Both the position numbers and the translations under genes were made by a program. This document shows, in pieces, positions 6,762 to 15,338 of a stretch of DNA of 64,000 nucleotides. The stretch comes from DATFDN01 sp963818885 (GTDB lineage: Bacteria > Pseudomonadota > Alphaproteobacteria > Acetobacterales > Acetobacteraceae): the NCBI GenBank assembly GCA_963818885.1, contig CAWFTP010000004.1, positions 310,001 to 374,000 on the forward strand. The letters run 5' to 3'. The notes under the pieces are model-generated. The model was not told the origin of the DNA. It saw only the letters and a list, made by a program, of their open reading frames with translations, and did no database searches. The number at the start of each line of letters is the position of its first letter. Position 1 is the first letter of the stretch.

Positions 6762-8566
6762 ACCACCCCGAGCGCCTGGTCGAGGTCGCGGATCAGATCC
6801 TCCGCGGTCTCCAGCCCGATCGACAGACGGATCGTGTCGGGATTGGCGCCGGCGGCGGCCCGCTGCTCGTCGGTGAGCTGGCGATGCGTGGTCGAGGCCG
6901 GATGCAGGATCAGGCTCCGGGTGTCGCCGATATTGGCCAGATGGGAGAACAGCCGCACGCTCTCGACCAGCCGCACGCCGGCGTCGTAGCCGCCGCGCAC
7001 GCCGAAGGTGAACACCGCGCCGGCGCCGAGCGGCATGTATTTGCGGGCGAGCGCGTGATGCTGGCTCAACTCCAGCCCGGCGTAGGAAACCCAGGAGACG
7101 GCGGGATGGCGGGCGAGGAATTCCGCCACGCGCTGGGCGTTCTCCACATGGCGCTGCATGCGCACATGCAGCGTCTCGATCCCGGTAATCGTGAGGAAGG
7201 CATTCAGCGGCGCGAGAGTCGGTCCGAAGTCGCGCAGGGCGACCGCACGGGCCTTGGTGGTGAAGGCGAAGTCGCCGAAATTCTCATAGAAGCGCAGCCC
7301 GTGATAGGCGGGCTCGGGCTCGGTCAGCGACGGGAAGCGGTTGCCTTCCGCCCAGTCAAAGCGCCCCGATTCTACGATGACGCCGCCAATCGCGTTGCCG
7401 TGGCCGTTGAGGAACTTGGTGGTGGAGTGCGTGACGATATCGGCACCCCACTCGATCGGGCGGCACAGATAGGGCGAGGCGAGCGTGTTGTCGACGATCA
7501 GCGGAATGCCGGAATCGTGCGCGATACGCGCGATCGCCTCGAGGTCGACCACGACACCGCCCGGATTGGCAAGGCTCTCGACGAAGATCGCCTTGCAGCG
7601 CGGCGTCAGCGCGCGGCGGAAATTCTCCGGATCGTGCGGATCGACGAAGTGGCAGGTCCAGCCGAGCTTCGGAAACGACAGGCCGAACTGCGTGAGCGAG
7701 CCGCCGTAGAGGTTGCGCGAGGCGACGAACTCGTCACCCGGTTCGAGCAACGTCGCGAAAACGAGGAACTGCGCGGCATGGCCCGACGCGCAGGCGAGTG
7801 CCGCGCGCCCGCCCTCAAGGCTGGCGACCCGCTCCTCGAGCACCGACACGGTAGGGTTGGTGATGCGGCCGTAGATGTAGCCAAAATCGTGCAGGTTGAA
7901 GAGCCGCGCGGCGTGGTCGGGATCGTCGAACACATAGGCCGCGGTCTGGAAGATCGGCGTGGTGCGCGCCCCGGTGGTGGCGTCCGGCGCGGCGCCGGCA
8001 TGGATCGCGCGGGTATCAAAGCCGTAGGCGATGTTGCCGCCGGCGGCGGGTGCGGACTTCGCGGCGGCGGCGTCGGTCGGCGCACGAGCGGCCTGGTTGC
8101 GGATGATGCCGGAATCGACGCCGCTCCAGGACAGCTCCCCGCCCAGCCGCCCATATTCGATCTTCGGGCAGCGGTTCATCACCACGTCGAGCCCGGCGGC
8201 CTCGGCCCGCGCTCCCGCCTCGTCGTTGCGCACGCCGAGCTGCATCCACACCACGCGCGCGCCGATCGCGATAGCATCGTCCACGATCGGATCGACCTGG
8301 TCGGAGGCGCGGAAGATGTCGACCATGTCGACATGCTCCGGGATGTCACGCACCGAGCCATGGACCCGCTCCCCCAGCAGCGTCTGGCCGGCGAGGCGCG
8401 GATTGACCGGAATGACCCGGTAGCCCTTCGACTGCAGATACTTCATCACGAAGTAGCTCGGCCGGTTCCAGTTCGACGACGCGCCGACCAGCGCGATCAC
8501 GCGCACGCGGCCGAGAACGCCGCGGAGCTTGGCGTCGGAATAGGGAATAGGCGCAATCACGGTCAT
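6758..8566 (-). CDS. CoA-binding domain fused to O-acetylhomoserine sulfhydrylase (MetY-like)
   Basis: Starting at MTVIAPIP (8566) the product has 602 residues in two domains. The first (about 5-150) is a CoA-binding Rossmann domain with VIALVGASSNWNRPS and VNPRLAGQTLLGE. After a linker rich in Ala and Thr, residues about 180-600 are a Cys/Met-metabolism PLP enzyme: HAGAAPDATTGARTTPI, YGRITNPTV, the VDNTLASPY loop and the PLP lysine in STTKFLNGHG. The second half is of the O-acetyl-L-homoserine aminocarboxypropyltransferase type, making homocysteine or methionine precursors from sulfide or methanethiol. The two domains are normally separate proteins, often gene neighbours. An upstream in-frame ATG at 8671 would add an unlikely 35-residue extension. 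Confidence 0.85.
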   Translation of the reverse strand: MTVIAPIPYSDAKLRGVLGRVRVIALVGASSNWNRPSYFVMKYLQSKGYRVIPVNPRLAGQTLLGERVHGSVRDIPEHVDMVDIFRASDQVDPIVDDAIAIGARVVWMQLGVRNDEAGARAEAAGLDVVMNRCPKIEYGRLGGELSWSGVDSGIIRNQAARAPTDAAAAKSAPAAGGNIAYGFDTRAIHAGAAPDATTGARTTPIFQTAAYVFDDPDHAARLFNLHDFGYIYGRITNPTVSVLEERVASLEGGRAALACASGHAAQFLVFATLLEPGDEFVASRNLYGGSLTQFGLSFPKLGWTCHFVDPHDPENFRRALTPRCKAIFVESLANPGGVVVDLEAIARIAHDSGIPLIVDNTLASPYLCRPIEWGADIVTHSTTKFLNGHGNAIGGVIVESGRFDWAEGNRFPSLTEPEPAYHGLRFYENFGDFAFTTKARAVALRDFGPTLAPLNAFLTITGIETLHVRMQRHVENAQRVAEFLARHPAVSWVSYAGLELSQHHALARKYMPLGAGAVFTFGVRGGYDAGVRLVESVRLFSHLANIGDTRSLILHPASTTHRQLTDEQRAAAGANPDTIRLSIGLETAEDLIRDLDQALGVV

Positions 8567-8736
8567 GTGGCGTATCCCGGGCGGGGCCGCACTCTGCGTC
8601 GGTGACTTGGCGGTCGCAAGCCCCGACCTCGCCGCAACCGAAGCCGCTGACCGATCGTCGTTTCCAACCAAAGTCTTGTCAGGCCGCTAGCAAAAAGGCC
8701 AAGATCGGGAGAGGATAGCGACTGCAGGTAGGTGGC

Positions 8737-10704
8737 ATGACACGCCGCATCGGCGACATTCTGGCGCAGCGTCCGGCGAAGGCGATGGCGGGCCGCGCGC
8801 GCGAGCTGGCGGCGCTGATGGAACTCGTCCGCAACGAGCACCCGATCGTCGCCCACGTGCACGGCCTTCCTGGAATCGGCAAATCAACGTTGTCGCAAAG
8901 CTTTGCCACCCACGCGCGCGGCGCAGGGGCGAGCGTGGTCACGCTAGACTGCCGCGGCATCGAACCGACGGAGCGCGGCTTCCTGCACGCGCTTGGCGCG
9001 GTGGCCAGAATCGAGATCGCCGATGTCGGCGAGGCGGCCGAGCGTCTCGGCTCCCTGGGATCGCGAGTGATCCTGCTCCTCGACGAATTTCAGCAGCTGC
9101 GGCTGATCGACACGTGGCTGTGCCGCATCTTCATTCCCGCCTTATCCGAGAACGTCCGCCTCGCCCTGTTCGGCCGCCTGCCACCCGCGCCGCACTGGTT
9201 GACCGTCCCCGCATGGCAGGGACTCTTCGCGACCTTGCATCTGGACACACTTTCCGATGCGGATGCGCGGACATTGCTGCGGGATGCCGGGGTGCGGGAG
9301 GAGGACGTTGCGCGCATCAGCGCTTTCGGCCACGGCCATCCGCTGGCGCTGCATCTCGCCGCCATGGCGATGCGCGAACGGCCCGGGCTCGATGTCGCCG
9401 ATATCGCCATGCCGGCCGTCATCGCCCGCTTGGCCGACCTGACCCTTGCCGATATCGCAGACGCGGCGCTGCGTCGCGCGGTCGAGGCATCCTCCCTCCT
9501 GCGCCGCGTCACCGAGCCGCTGCTGGCGGCGATCTTCCCGCAGGAGGACGCGGTGAGCCTCCATGCGCGGCTGCGCGAGCTGCCCTTCATCGAGCAGCTG
9601 CATGATGGCTTGAGCCTGCACGACGCGGTGCGCGGCGCGATCGCGCTTTCCTTCAAGGCAGCCGATCCGGAAGGCACCCGCCGCTGTCGCGCGGCCGCAC
9701 GGGGGCACTTGCGCGGGCAGGCCCGCGGCGCAGCCGTGGCCGATCTTTGGCGCAACACCGCGGATACCATCTACCTGCTCGAAAATCCGGTGATCCGAGA
9801 TGCGTTCTTTCCCAGGGATCGGCAGGCACTCACGGTCGCGCCGGCGCAAACGGGTGACGCCCAGGGCATCCTGGCGCTCACCGCACGCCACGACGGTCCG
9901 CAAGCCGTCAGCCAGATAGCGTCATGGTGGAAGCGCCAGCGCGATGCGTTCCACGTAGTGCACGACGAGCACCAGGGGATCGTCGGGTTCTACTGCCTGA
10001 CTACGCTGGAACGGGCCGATCCGCTGCTGCTCGTCGAGGATCCGGTGGCCGCCGCCTGGTGGCGTCACGTGCGCGACGAGCCCGTGCCGCGCGGACAGAA
10101 GGTGATGCTGCTGCGCCGCTGGCTCGCCGCCGATGCCGGGGAGGCGCAGGGTCCCGTGCAGGCGGCGTGCTGGCTCGACATCAAGCGGACCTATCTGGAG
10201 CTGCGCCCGGCCTTGCGGCGCGTCTATCTCACCCTGCGCGATCTGATACCGTACGCCCCTGTAGCCGGCACCCTGGGCTTCCGCGTGCTCGACGTGCCCG
10301 CGCCGGCGTTCGACGGCGCTGCTTATCACAGCGCGATGCTGGATTTCGGCCCTGCCTCGGTCGACGGTTGGATCGCCGGGCTACTCGGGGCGGAGCTCGG
10401 CGCGGAGGAAGCCGGGCTGCTCGACGTGGGCGCGAGGGAGCTGGTGCTGGATCGGAGGCGTATCGCGCTGACCCACAAGGAATTCTCGCTGTTACAGTAC
10501 CTCTACACGAACGGGGATCGGGCGGTGTCGCGCGATGAGCTGCTGAATGACGTGTGGGGCTGGAGGGTCGACGGCGGGAGCAACGTTGTCGACGCGCTGG
10601 TGCTTGCGGTGCGCCGCAAGCTGGGGCCGCGAGCGGCGATGATCGAGACGGTGCGGGGTGTCGGCTACAGGTTCCGCGGGACCGATCGCCGTCCAGTGGC
10701 CTGA
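8737..10704 (+). CDS. ATPase-winged helix one-component transcriptional regulator
   Basis: A 655-residue protein with an N-terminal STAND/AAA-type NTPase: Walker A GLPGIGKS (43-50) and Walker B VILLLDEF (about 111-118). A helical middle follows, and a segment near 375-480 (VHDEHQGIVGFYCLTTL) is reminiscent of an acetyltransferase-like sensor fold. The C-terminus (about 560-650) is an OmpR/PhoB-type winged helix (LTHKEFSLLQYLYTN, VSRDELLNDVWGW, VVDALVLAVRRKLG, IETVRGVGYRF). There is no receiver domain. It probably senses a ligand and hydrolyses ATP to switch DNA binding. It lies directly upstream of a tautomerase gene in the same direction, its most likely target. The inducer is unknown. Confidence 0.8.
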   Translation: MTRRIGDILAQRPAKAMAGRARELAALMELVRNEHPIVAHVHGLPGIGKSTLSQSFATHARGAGASVVTLDCRGIEPTERGFLHALGAVARIEIADVGEAAERLGSLGSRVILLLDEFQQLRLIDTWLCRIFIPALSENVRLALFGRLPPAPHWLTVPAWQGLFATLHLDTLSDADARTLLRDAGVREEDVARISAFGHGHPLALHLAAMAMRERPGLDVADIAMPAVIARLADLTLADIADAALRRAVEASSLLRRVTEPLLAAIFPQEDAVSLHARLRELPFIEQLHDGLSLHDAVRGAIALSFKAADPEGTRRCRAAARGHLRGQARGAAVADLWRNTADTIYLLENPVIRDAFFPRDRQALTVAPAQTGDAQGILALTARHDGPQAVSQIASWWKRQRDAFHVVHDEHQGIVGFYCLTTLERADPLLLVEDPVAAAWWRHVRDEPVPRGQKVMLLRRWLAADAGEAQGPVQAACWLDIKRTYLELRPALRRVYLTLRDLIPYAPVAGTLGFRVLDVPAPAFDGAAYHSAMLDFGPASVDGWIAGLLGAELGAEEAGLLDVGARELVLDRRRIALTHKEFSLLQYLYTNGDRAVSRDELLNDVWGWRVDGGSNVVDALVLAVRRKLGPRAAMIETVRGVGYRFRGTDRRPVA

Positions 10705-10807
10705 GGTCATGAATTTCTCATCCGCGCCTCATCCCAGTGGGGAGCCGAACGGCTAGCCTGCTGCCCGGCGCACCAATTCAGGTGCCCGCGACAACCAGGA
10801 GAGTACC

Positions 10808-11023
10808 ATGCCGTTCGTGAACATGAAAGTGATCGAGGGAGTCTTCACCCCAGCGCAGAAGTCACAGCTGGTCCACAACCTGACCGAGGCGGTCGTCTCG
10901 GTGGAGGGCGAGGCGATGCGCGGCGTGACCTGGGTCGTGCTCGAAGAGGTCAAGAGCAACGATTGGGCGATCGGCGGCCAGGCGCTGAGCACGGAGGCCG
11001 TGCTGAAGATGGGCCAGAAGTAG
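10808..11023 (+). CDS. 4-oxalocrotonate tautomerase family protein
   Basis: A 71-residue protein with the hallmark Pro directly after the initiator Met (MPFVNMKVIEG), the N-terminal proline that acts as catalytic base in this superfamily. A ribosome site AGGAGAG lies just ahead. Family enzymes are small hexamers that isomerise unsaturated ketoacids or dehalogenate small substrates. The usual Arg of 4-OT near residue 11 is not obvious, so the substrate may differ. It follows the ATPase-winged helix regulator gene by about 100 bases and is followed by a terminator-like hairpin. Confidence 0.82.
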   Translation: MPFVNMKVIEGVFTPAQKSQLVHNLTEAVVSVEGEAMRGVTWVVLEEVKSNDWAIGGQALSTEAVLKMGQK

Positions 11024-11042
11024 CGTTCGCCTCATAACAATT

Positions 11043-11077
11043 CCCTCTCCACCTTCGGGCGGAGGGGGAACTATTTT
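11043..11077 (+). terminator. Hairpin with TTCG loop and T-tract after the tautomerase gene
   Basis: An 11-base arm at 11043-11053 pairs with 11058-11068 around a TTCG tetraloop with two or three mismatches, and four T residues follow at 11074-11077. It lies between two convergent genes. A rho-independent terminator for the tautomerase transcript is the simplest reading, although the stem also resembles a short relative of the GC-rich palindromic repeats elsewhere in the window. Confidence 0.5.
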
Positions 11078-11099
11078 CGGGTCGTGGATTTGTTCAACG

Positions 11100-11474
11100 T
11101 CACGGCGGCACGAAAGAAGTCTTCAACGCCTTCTCGTTGATCTTGTCCCCCTCGTGAAAATCGATGGCACGCCGCGTGTTTCCTTCAAGGCTTGCGTTGA
11201 AGACGCCCGAAGGATCCTGCAGTGCCGCCCCTTTGGCGAAGGTCACCTTCACGATGTTCTTGTAGGTCTCGCCGGTGCAGATCAATCCGTCGTGCGACCA
11301 CACTGGAACTCCTCGCCACTTCCACTCCTCGATGATTTCAGGATCGGCTTCCTTGATCAGCGTACGGAGCCGGCTGAGCATCTCGCCCCGCCAGTCACCC
11401 AGCTCGTTGATTCGCGCGTCAATCATCCGAGGGGCGGATATGGTTCCCTCCGACCCATTCTTCTTCGTGCCCAT
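11100..11474 (-). CDS. DUF1801 domain protein
   Basis: A 124-residue protein starting MGTKKNG at 11474, two bases after the PhyH stop, so probably translated with it. It shows the DUF1801 (YdhG/YjbR-like) pattern: RGEMLSRLRTLIKEADPEIIEEWKW, then VWSHDGLICTGETYKNIVKVTF with the characteristic Trp/Gly core, and a C-terminal KALKTSF. These proteins have an iron-sulfur-scaffold (frataxin-like) or nucleic-acid-related fold, with no enzymatic role proven. The longer upstream reading would overlap the PhyH gene and is rejected. Confidence 0.75.
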   Translation of the reverse strand: MGTKKNGSEGTISAPRMIDARINELGDWRGEMLSRLRTLIKEADPEIIEEWKWRGVPVWSHDGLICTGETYKNIVKVTFAKGAALQDPSGVFNASLEGNTRRAIDFHEGDKINEKALKTSFVPP

Positions 11475-11476
11475 CC

Positions 11477-12301
11477 CTAAGCCACCACCACCGGGCGCAG
11501 CGGGTGCGGCAGGAAGCTCGATTCCTCCCGAAACGGCTTGCCGCGCGGCACGGTGCAGCCTGCATACTCGCCGGCCTCGTCGTGGTACAGCGTGCGATGC
11601 GCCTCGAGCGACGTCCACTCCAACCCGAGCTGGTGATAATGGAACTGCAAAGCGCGCCGGCGCAGCCCGGAGCGGTTCGCCGCGGTATAGTGATGCGTCA
11701 GGCTGTGAAACACCAACGCGTCACCAGGATCGAGTGGCACCGCGACGCGCCGTTCGGCGCGCACGAAGCGTGGATCGATGGTGCAGAGGTTGATGTCCTG
11801 ATGCGGTATGTGCGGCGCCGGCCCCGCGCGATGCGAGCCGGGGATCAGCTCCATGCAGCCGTTGTCGGCCGTCGCGGGGTCAAGCGCGATCCACACGCCG
11901 AACATCAGGCCGGGATCGCTGCCGCGGAAATAGGCGGCGTCCTGATGCCACGGCTTTTCGCCGCCGATCCGGGGCGGCTTCACCAGCGCCATCTCCTGCA
12001 GCATCACCCGGCCGCGACCCATCAGCTCATCGAGGGCCTGGTGCAGAACTGGATTCATCGCGGCCCGCATCAGTGCCGGATCGGTCGCCGTGAAATTGCC
12101 GAACTTGCGCACCCGGTCCACCGGGTCCGCCTGGGTCTCGGCATCGGCTTCCAGCGCGACGTACGTCCCGCCATGCCGGGGCTCCTCCGCCAAGCGCCCG
12201 AGCGCGGCGAGGCAGGCGGCCACGTGCTCCGCCGTCATGATGGCGCGCAGGACCACGAACCCGTCCCGGCGATAGCGCGCGAGATCACTGTCCGGCAGCA
12301 T
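11477..12301 (-). CDS. Phytanoyl-CoA dioxygenase (PhyH) family protein
   Basis: A 274-residue Fe(II)/2-oxoglutarate oxygenase beginning MLPDSDLARYRRDGF, chosen because an AAGGAGGGAG ribosome site lies immediately upstream at 12302-12315. The iron-binding facial triad is visible: HQD in KPWHQDAAYF and the distal His in HSLTHHYTAANRS, followed by the 2-oxoglutarate Arg in SGLRRRAL. A jelly-roll core with ELIPGSHRAGP is typical. Substrates range from acyl-CoA chains to small metabolites and cannot be assigned. It follows the coq7-like gene by ten bases and precedes the DUF1801 gene by two, so DsbB-Coq7-PhyH-DUF1801 may be one transcript. Confidence 0.85.
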   Translation of the reverse strand: MLPDSDLARYRRDGFVVLRAIMTAEHVAACLAALGRLAEEPRHGGTYVALEADAETQADPVDRVRKFGNFTATDPALMRAAMNPVLHQALDELMGRGRVMLQEMALVKPPRIGGEKPWHQDAAYFRGSDPGLMFGVWIALDPATADNGCMELIPGSHRAGPAPHIPHQDINLCTIDPRFVRAERRVAVPLDPGDALVFHSLTHHYTAANRSGLRRRALQFHYHQLGLEWTSLEAHRTLYHDEAGEYAGCTVPRGKPFREESSFLPHPLRPVVVA

Positions 12302-12311
12302 GGCTCCCTCC

Positions 12312-12854
12312 TTATAGCACCTCGCTCGCACGGATCGCGACGCGGCAGCCGGCCTTGATCGTGGCGTAGAGCAACCGATAGGCGGGTGCCTGCTCGGCGC
12401 CGTGGGCAAGGCCGATGTCGCGGTGCTCCAACTCCTCGGCGCGGAACGCCTCGATCGTGTCGCGCAGCGGCGCCTCCTCGGCGCCCAGGCGCTTTGCCTG
12501 GCGTTCGTAATGCGCGTCGATCGCCTCCTCCACCGCGACGGTGCAAGCCATTGCGGCCCGCTCCCCCAACGCCGCCGTGACGGCGCCGAGCGCGAAGCCG
12601 GCGAGATGCCAGAGCGGCAGCAGTGCGGTCGGGCGCACGCGGCGGGCGGCGATCAGCTCCTCGAAGGCGCGCAGGTGCCGCTGCTCCTGCTCCTGCATGT
12701 GGCGGAGCACGTCGCCCGCCTCGGTCTGCCGGAGCATGGCAAGCTGGCCAGCATAGATGCGCGCCGCGCCATATTCACCGGCGTGATCGACGCGGATCAT
12801 CCGCTCGATCTCGGCTCGCTCCGGCCGGTCGCCGGGAAGCCGCATCTCCGTCAT
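12312..12854 (-). CDS. coq7: Demethoxyubiquinone hydroxylase family protein (Coq7-like)
   Basis: A 180-residue ferritin-like diiron protein. The two-fold repeat of metal sites is clear: Glu in VDHAGEYGA, ExxH in EQEQRHLRAFEEL, Glu in VAVEEAIDAHYERQ and ExxH in FRAEELEHRDIG. Coq7/CAT5 enzymes hydroxylate 5-demethoxyubiquinol at C6 in ubiquinone synthesis at the inner membrane. The usual start ATG overlaps the dsbB stop (ATGA). The length matches the bacterial family. The short C-terminus with ATIKAGCRVAIRASEVL is also typical. Confidence 0.9.
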   Translation of the reverse strand: MTEMRLPGDRPERAEIERMIRVDHAGEYGAARIYAGQLAMLRQTEAGDVLRHMQEQEQRHLRAFEELIAARRVRPTALLPLWHLAGFALGAVTAALGERAAMACTVAVEEAIDAHYERQAKRLGAEEAPLRDTIEAFRAEELEHRDIGLAHGAEQAPAYRLLYATIKAGCRVAIRASEVL

Positions 12855-13351
12855 CGCCGTCTCCCCTCGCCGCGCGCGAGATAAGCGCCGATCATGCCGG
12901 CGAGAACCAGGGAGGCGATGAGGTTCATCGCCGCCATGGAAACCGGAACGTCGGGAAGGAGGTAGGTCGGTGCATCGCAGGGCTTGGCCGGGCGGGCGGG
13001 CATCGAGGCGAGGCGCTCGGCCAAGGTCGTGCCGCTGACCTGCGGGGCGGCGCATTCGGGCAGCGGACTCTTCCACGCCCCCTGCTCCACCCCGACGTGC
13101 AACGCGCCCAGACCCGCGCCGACCAGAAGCGCGACGACGCACAGGCCGAGCATCCAGCTCGTGAGCTTCCGCGGCACCACCAAGCCGATCAGGCCGAGCA
13201 CGACCACCGCGCGCCAGGGCCAGCGTTCCAGCAGGCAGAGCGCGCACGGCACGACGCCGCCCCAGTGCTGGGTCGCCTCCGCGGCCCCCAGCACCGCGCC
13301 CGCCAGGACGGCGACGATCAGCGCAACGGCATGCGGGGCGGGCAGCCTCAT
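12851..13351 (-). CDS. dsbB: Disulfide bond formation protein DsbB family
   Basis: A 166-residue inner-membrane protein with four hydrophobic segments. The first periplasmic loop carries the CxxC pair in VVPCALCLLERW, and the second carries two cysteines (PLPECAAPQ and AKPCDAP), as expected for re-oxidation of DsbA by quinone. The chosen ATG (MRLPAPHAV) avoids an improbable 93-residue basic extension. It overlaps coq7 by four bases; pairing of a quinone-using oxidase with a quinone biosynthesis gene is notable but common in this group. No dsbA is in the window. Confidence 0.85.
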   Translation of the reverse strand: MRLPAPHAVALIVAVLAGAVLGAAEATQHWGGVVPCALCLLERWPWRAVVVLGLIGLVVPRKLTSWMLGLCVVALLVGAGLGALHVGVEQGAWKSPLPECAAPQVSGTTLAERLASMPARPAKPCDAPTYLLPDVPVSMAAMNLIASLVLAGMIGAYLARGEGRRR

Positions 13352-13427
13352 CGGCGCTCCATGCCCGGCTTCCGTCGCGCCCGCAACCCGCCTAGGGTCG
13401 CGCCGCATCCGCGAGGGAGAACGAGAC

Positions 13428-14054
13428 ATGCGACGCATCCTGTGGGGCCGGTCGACATCGAGCAACGTGATGAAGGTGATCTGGCTGCTCGAGGAGCTGA
13501 AGCTGCCGTATGAGCGCATGGATGTCGGCGGACCGTTCGGCAAGACCGACACCAAGGAATACCGGGCGATGAACCCGACGGGCCTGGTGCCGACCCTGCA
13601 GGAGGACGATTTCACGCTGTGGGAGAGCAACGCGATCTTGCGCTACATCTGCTCGGCGCACGCGGGCAATACCCCGCTGCTGCCATGGGATCAGCACCAG
13701 CGTGCCAATATCGATCGCTGGATGGACGCACAGCAGACGGTGATGAACCGCCCGCAGGGCGTCATCTTCATCAACCTGATCCGCACCCCGCCGGAAAAAC
13801 GCGACCAGGCGGCAATCAACACGGCGATCAAGGAGGCGGCGACCGCCTGGGGCTATATCGGCACCGAGCTCGGCAAGCATTCGTATATCTGCGGCGATGC
13901 GCTGACGCTCGCTGATATCTGCTGGGGCGTGCACGTGCACCGCTGGTTCAACATGAAATTCGACCGGCCCGACGTGCCGAACCTGCGGGCCTGGTACGAC
14001 CGGCTGCTCGAACGCCCGGTGTACAAGACGCACATCGCGCGGGAGATCGTGTGA
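13428..14054 (+). CDS. Glutathione S-transferase family protein
   Basis: A 208-residue GST starting MRRILWGRSTSSN, with the N-terminal thioredoxin-like domain ending in GLVPTLQEDDFTLWESNAILRYI (Pro of the cis-Pro loop and the glutathione-binding ES motif). An all-helical C-terminal domain contains the N-capping-like LTLADICWGVHVHRW. A catalytic Ser or Tyr is likely among STSSN. A ribosome site GAGGGAGA lies just upstream. It overlaps the following HisD-family gene by four bases (GTGA), so the two are co-translated and probably share a pathway, perhaps one with an electrophilic intermediate. Confidence 0.88.
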   Translation: MRRILWGRSTSSNVMKVIWLLEELKLPYERMDVGGPFGKTDTKEYRAMNPTGLVPTLQEDDFTLWESNAILRYICSAHAGNTPLLPWDQHQRANIDRWMDAQQTVMNRPQGVIFINLIRTPPEKRDQAAINTAIKEAATAWGYIGTELGKHSYICGDALTLADICWGVHVHRWFNMKFDRPDVPNLRAWYDRLLERPVYKTHIAREIV

Positions 14055-15338
14055 TCCAAGTCCTGAAGGGCGGGATTTCGGCGGCGGAGGCGACCGAGGC
14101 CGATCGGCGCGTGCGTGCGACGGTGGAGGGCATCCTCGCCGACGTCGCCGCGCGCGGCGAGACGGCGGTGCGGGAGCTGTCGGCGCGGTTCGACCAATGG
14201 TCGCCCGAGTCCTTCCGCCTCTCGCGGGCGGAGATCGACGCGCTGATCGCCTCCCTGCCCGATCAGGTCGTGGACGACATACGCTTCGCCCAGACCCAGG
14301 TGCGCCGCTTCGCCGAGGCGCAGCGCGCCGCCCTGCGCGACATCGAGGTGGAGACGCTGCCCGGCGTGCGGCTCGGGCACAGGAACATCCCGGTGAACAG
14401 CGTCGGCTGCTACGTGCCCGGCGGGCGCTACCCGATGGTGGCGTCCGCGCATATGAGCGTGCTGACCGCGAAGGTCGCCGGCGTGAAGCGGATCGTCGCC
14501 TGCACCCCGCCGCTGAACGGCGCGCCGCCCGCCGCGACGGTGGCGGCAATGGCGTTGGGCGGGGCCGACGAGGTCCACATCCTGGGCGGTGTGCAGGCGA
14601 TCGCGGCGATGGGACTCGGCACCGCCTCGATTCCGGCCGTCGACATGCTGGTGGGGCCGGGCAATGCGTACGTGGCGGAGGCAAAGCGGCAGCTCTTCGG
14701 GCGGGTGGGCATCGATTTGCTGGCGGGGCCGACCGAGACCTTGATCATCGCCGACGACACGGCGGATGTGGAGATGTGCGCGACCGACCTGCTGGGCCAG
14801 GCCGAGCACGGCCCAACCTCGCCCGCAATCCTGCTCACCACCTCGCGGCGGCTCGCGGACGGAATCGAGGCAGAGATCGCCCGCCAGCTCCGCGTCCTGC
14901 CGACCGCGGATGTCGCTTCGGTCGCGTGGCGCGACTGCGGCCAGGTGATCCTGTGCGACACCGATGCCGAGATGCTGAGCGAGGCGGACCGCATCGCGTC
15001 GGAGCACGTGCAGGTGCTGACGCGAGAGCCGCGCCGGTTCCTGGAGCGGATGACCAATTACGGCGCGCTGTTCCTGGGGAAGGAGACGAATGTCGCGTAC
15101 GGCGACAAGGTGATCGGCACCAACCACACGCTGCCGACCAAACGCGCGGCGCGCTACACCGGCGGGCTGTGGGTGGGCAAGTTCCTCAAGACCGTCACCT
15201 ACCAGGAGGTCAGCCCGGAGGCGTCGGGAATGATCGGCGAGTACCTGCTCGCGCTTGTGCGCGATCGAGAACTTCGCCGCGCACAAGGAGCAGGCCGATC
15301 TGCGCGTGCGCCGCTACGGCGGACGCAACGCGAGCTAG
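14051..15338 (+). CDS. hisD: Histidinol dehydrogenase family enzyme, HpsN-like paralogue (one frameshift)
   Basis: A GTG-started HisD-family NAD-dependent alcohol dehydrogenase of about 428 residues. Zn ligands and catalytic residues are visible: Gln/His in GQAEHGP, Glu-His in ASEHVQVL, Asp in YGDKVIGTNH and His in AAHKEQADLR. The segment NSVGCYVPGGRYPM differs from classical HisD and resembles paralogues such as sulfopropanediol dehydrogenase HpsN. No other his genes are near and a GST overlaps its start, so a non-histidine role is likely. An extra C near 15244-15245 shifts the frame; skipping it restores EYCSRLCAIENF and the TAG at 15336. The family symbol may therefore be functionally misleading. 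Confidence 0.8.

Noticed and set aside
6635..8605. A long plus-strand frame opposite MetY
   Set aside because: It mirrors the MetY codons with Arg/Ala/Glu-rich composition and no recognisable motif; high-GC shadow.
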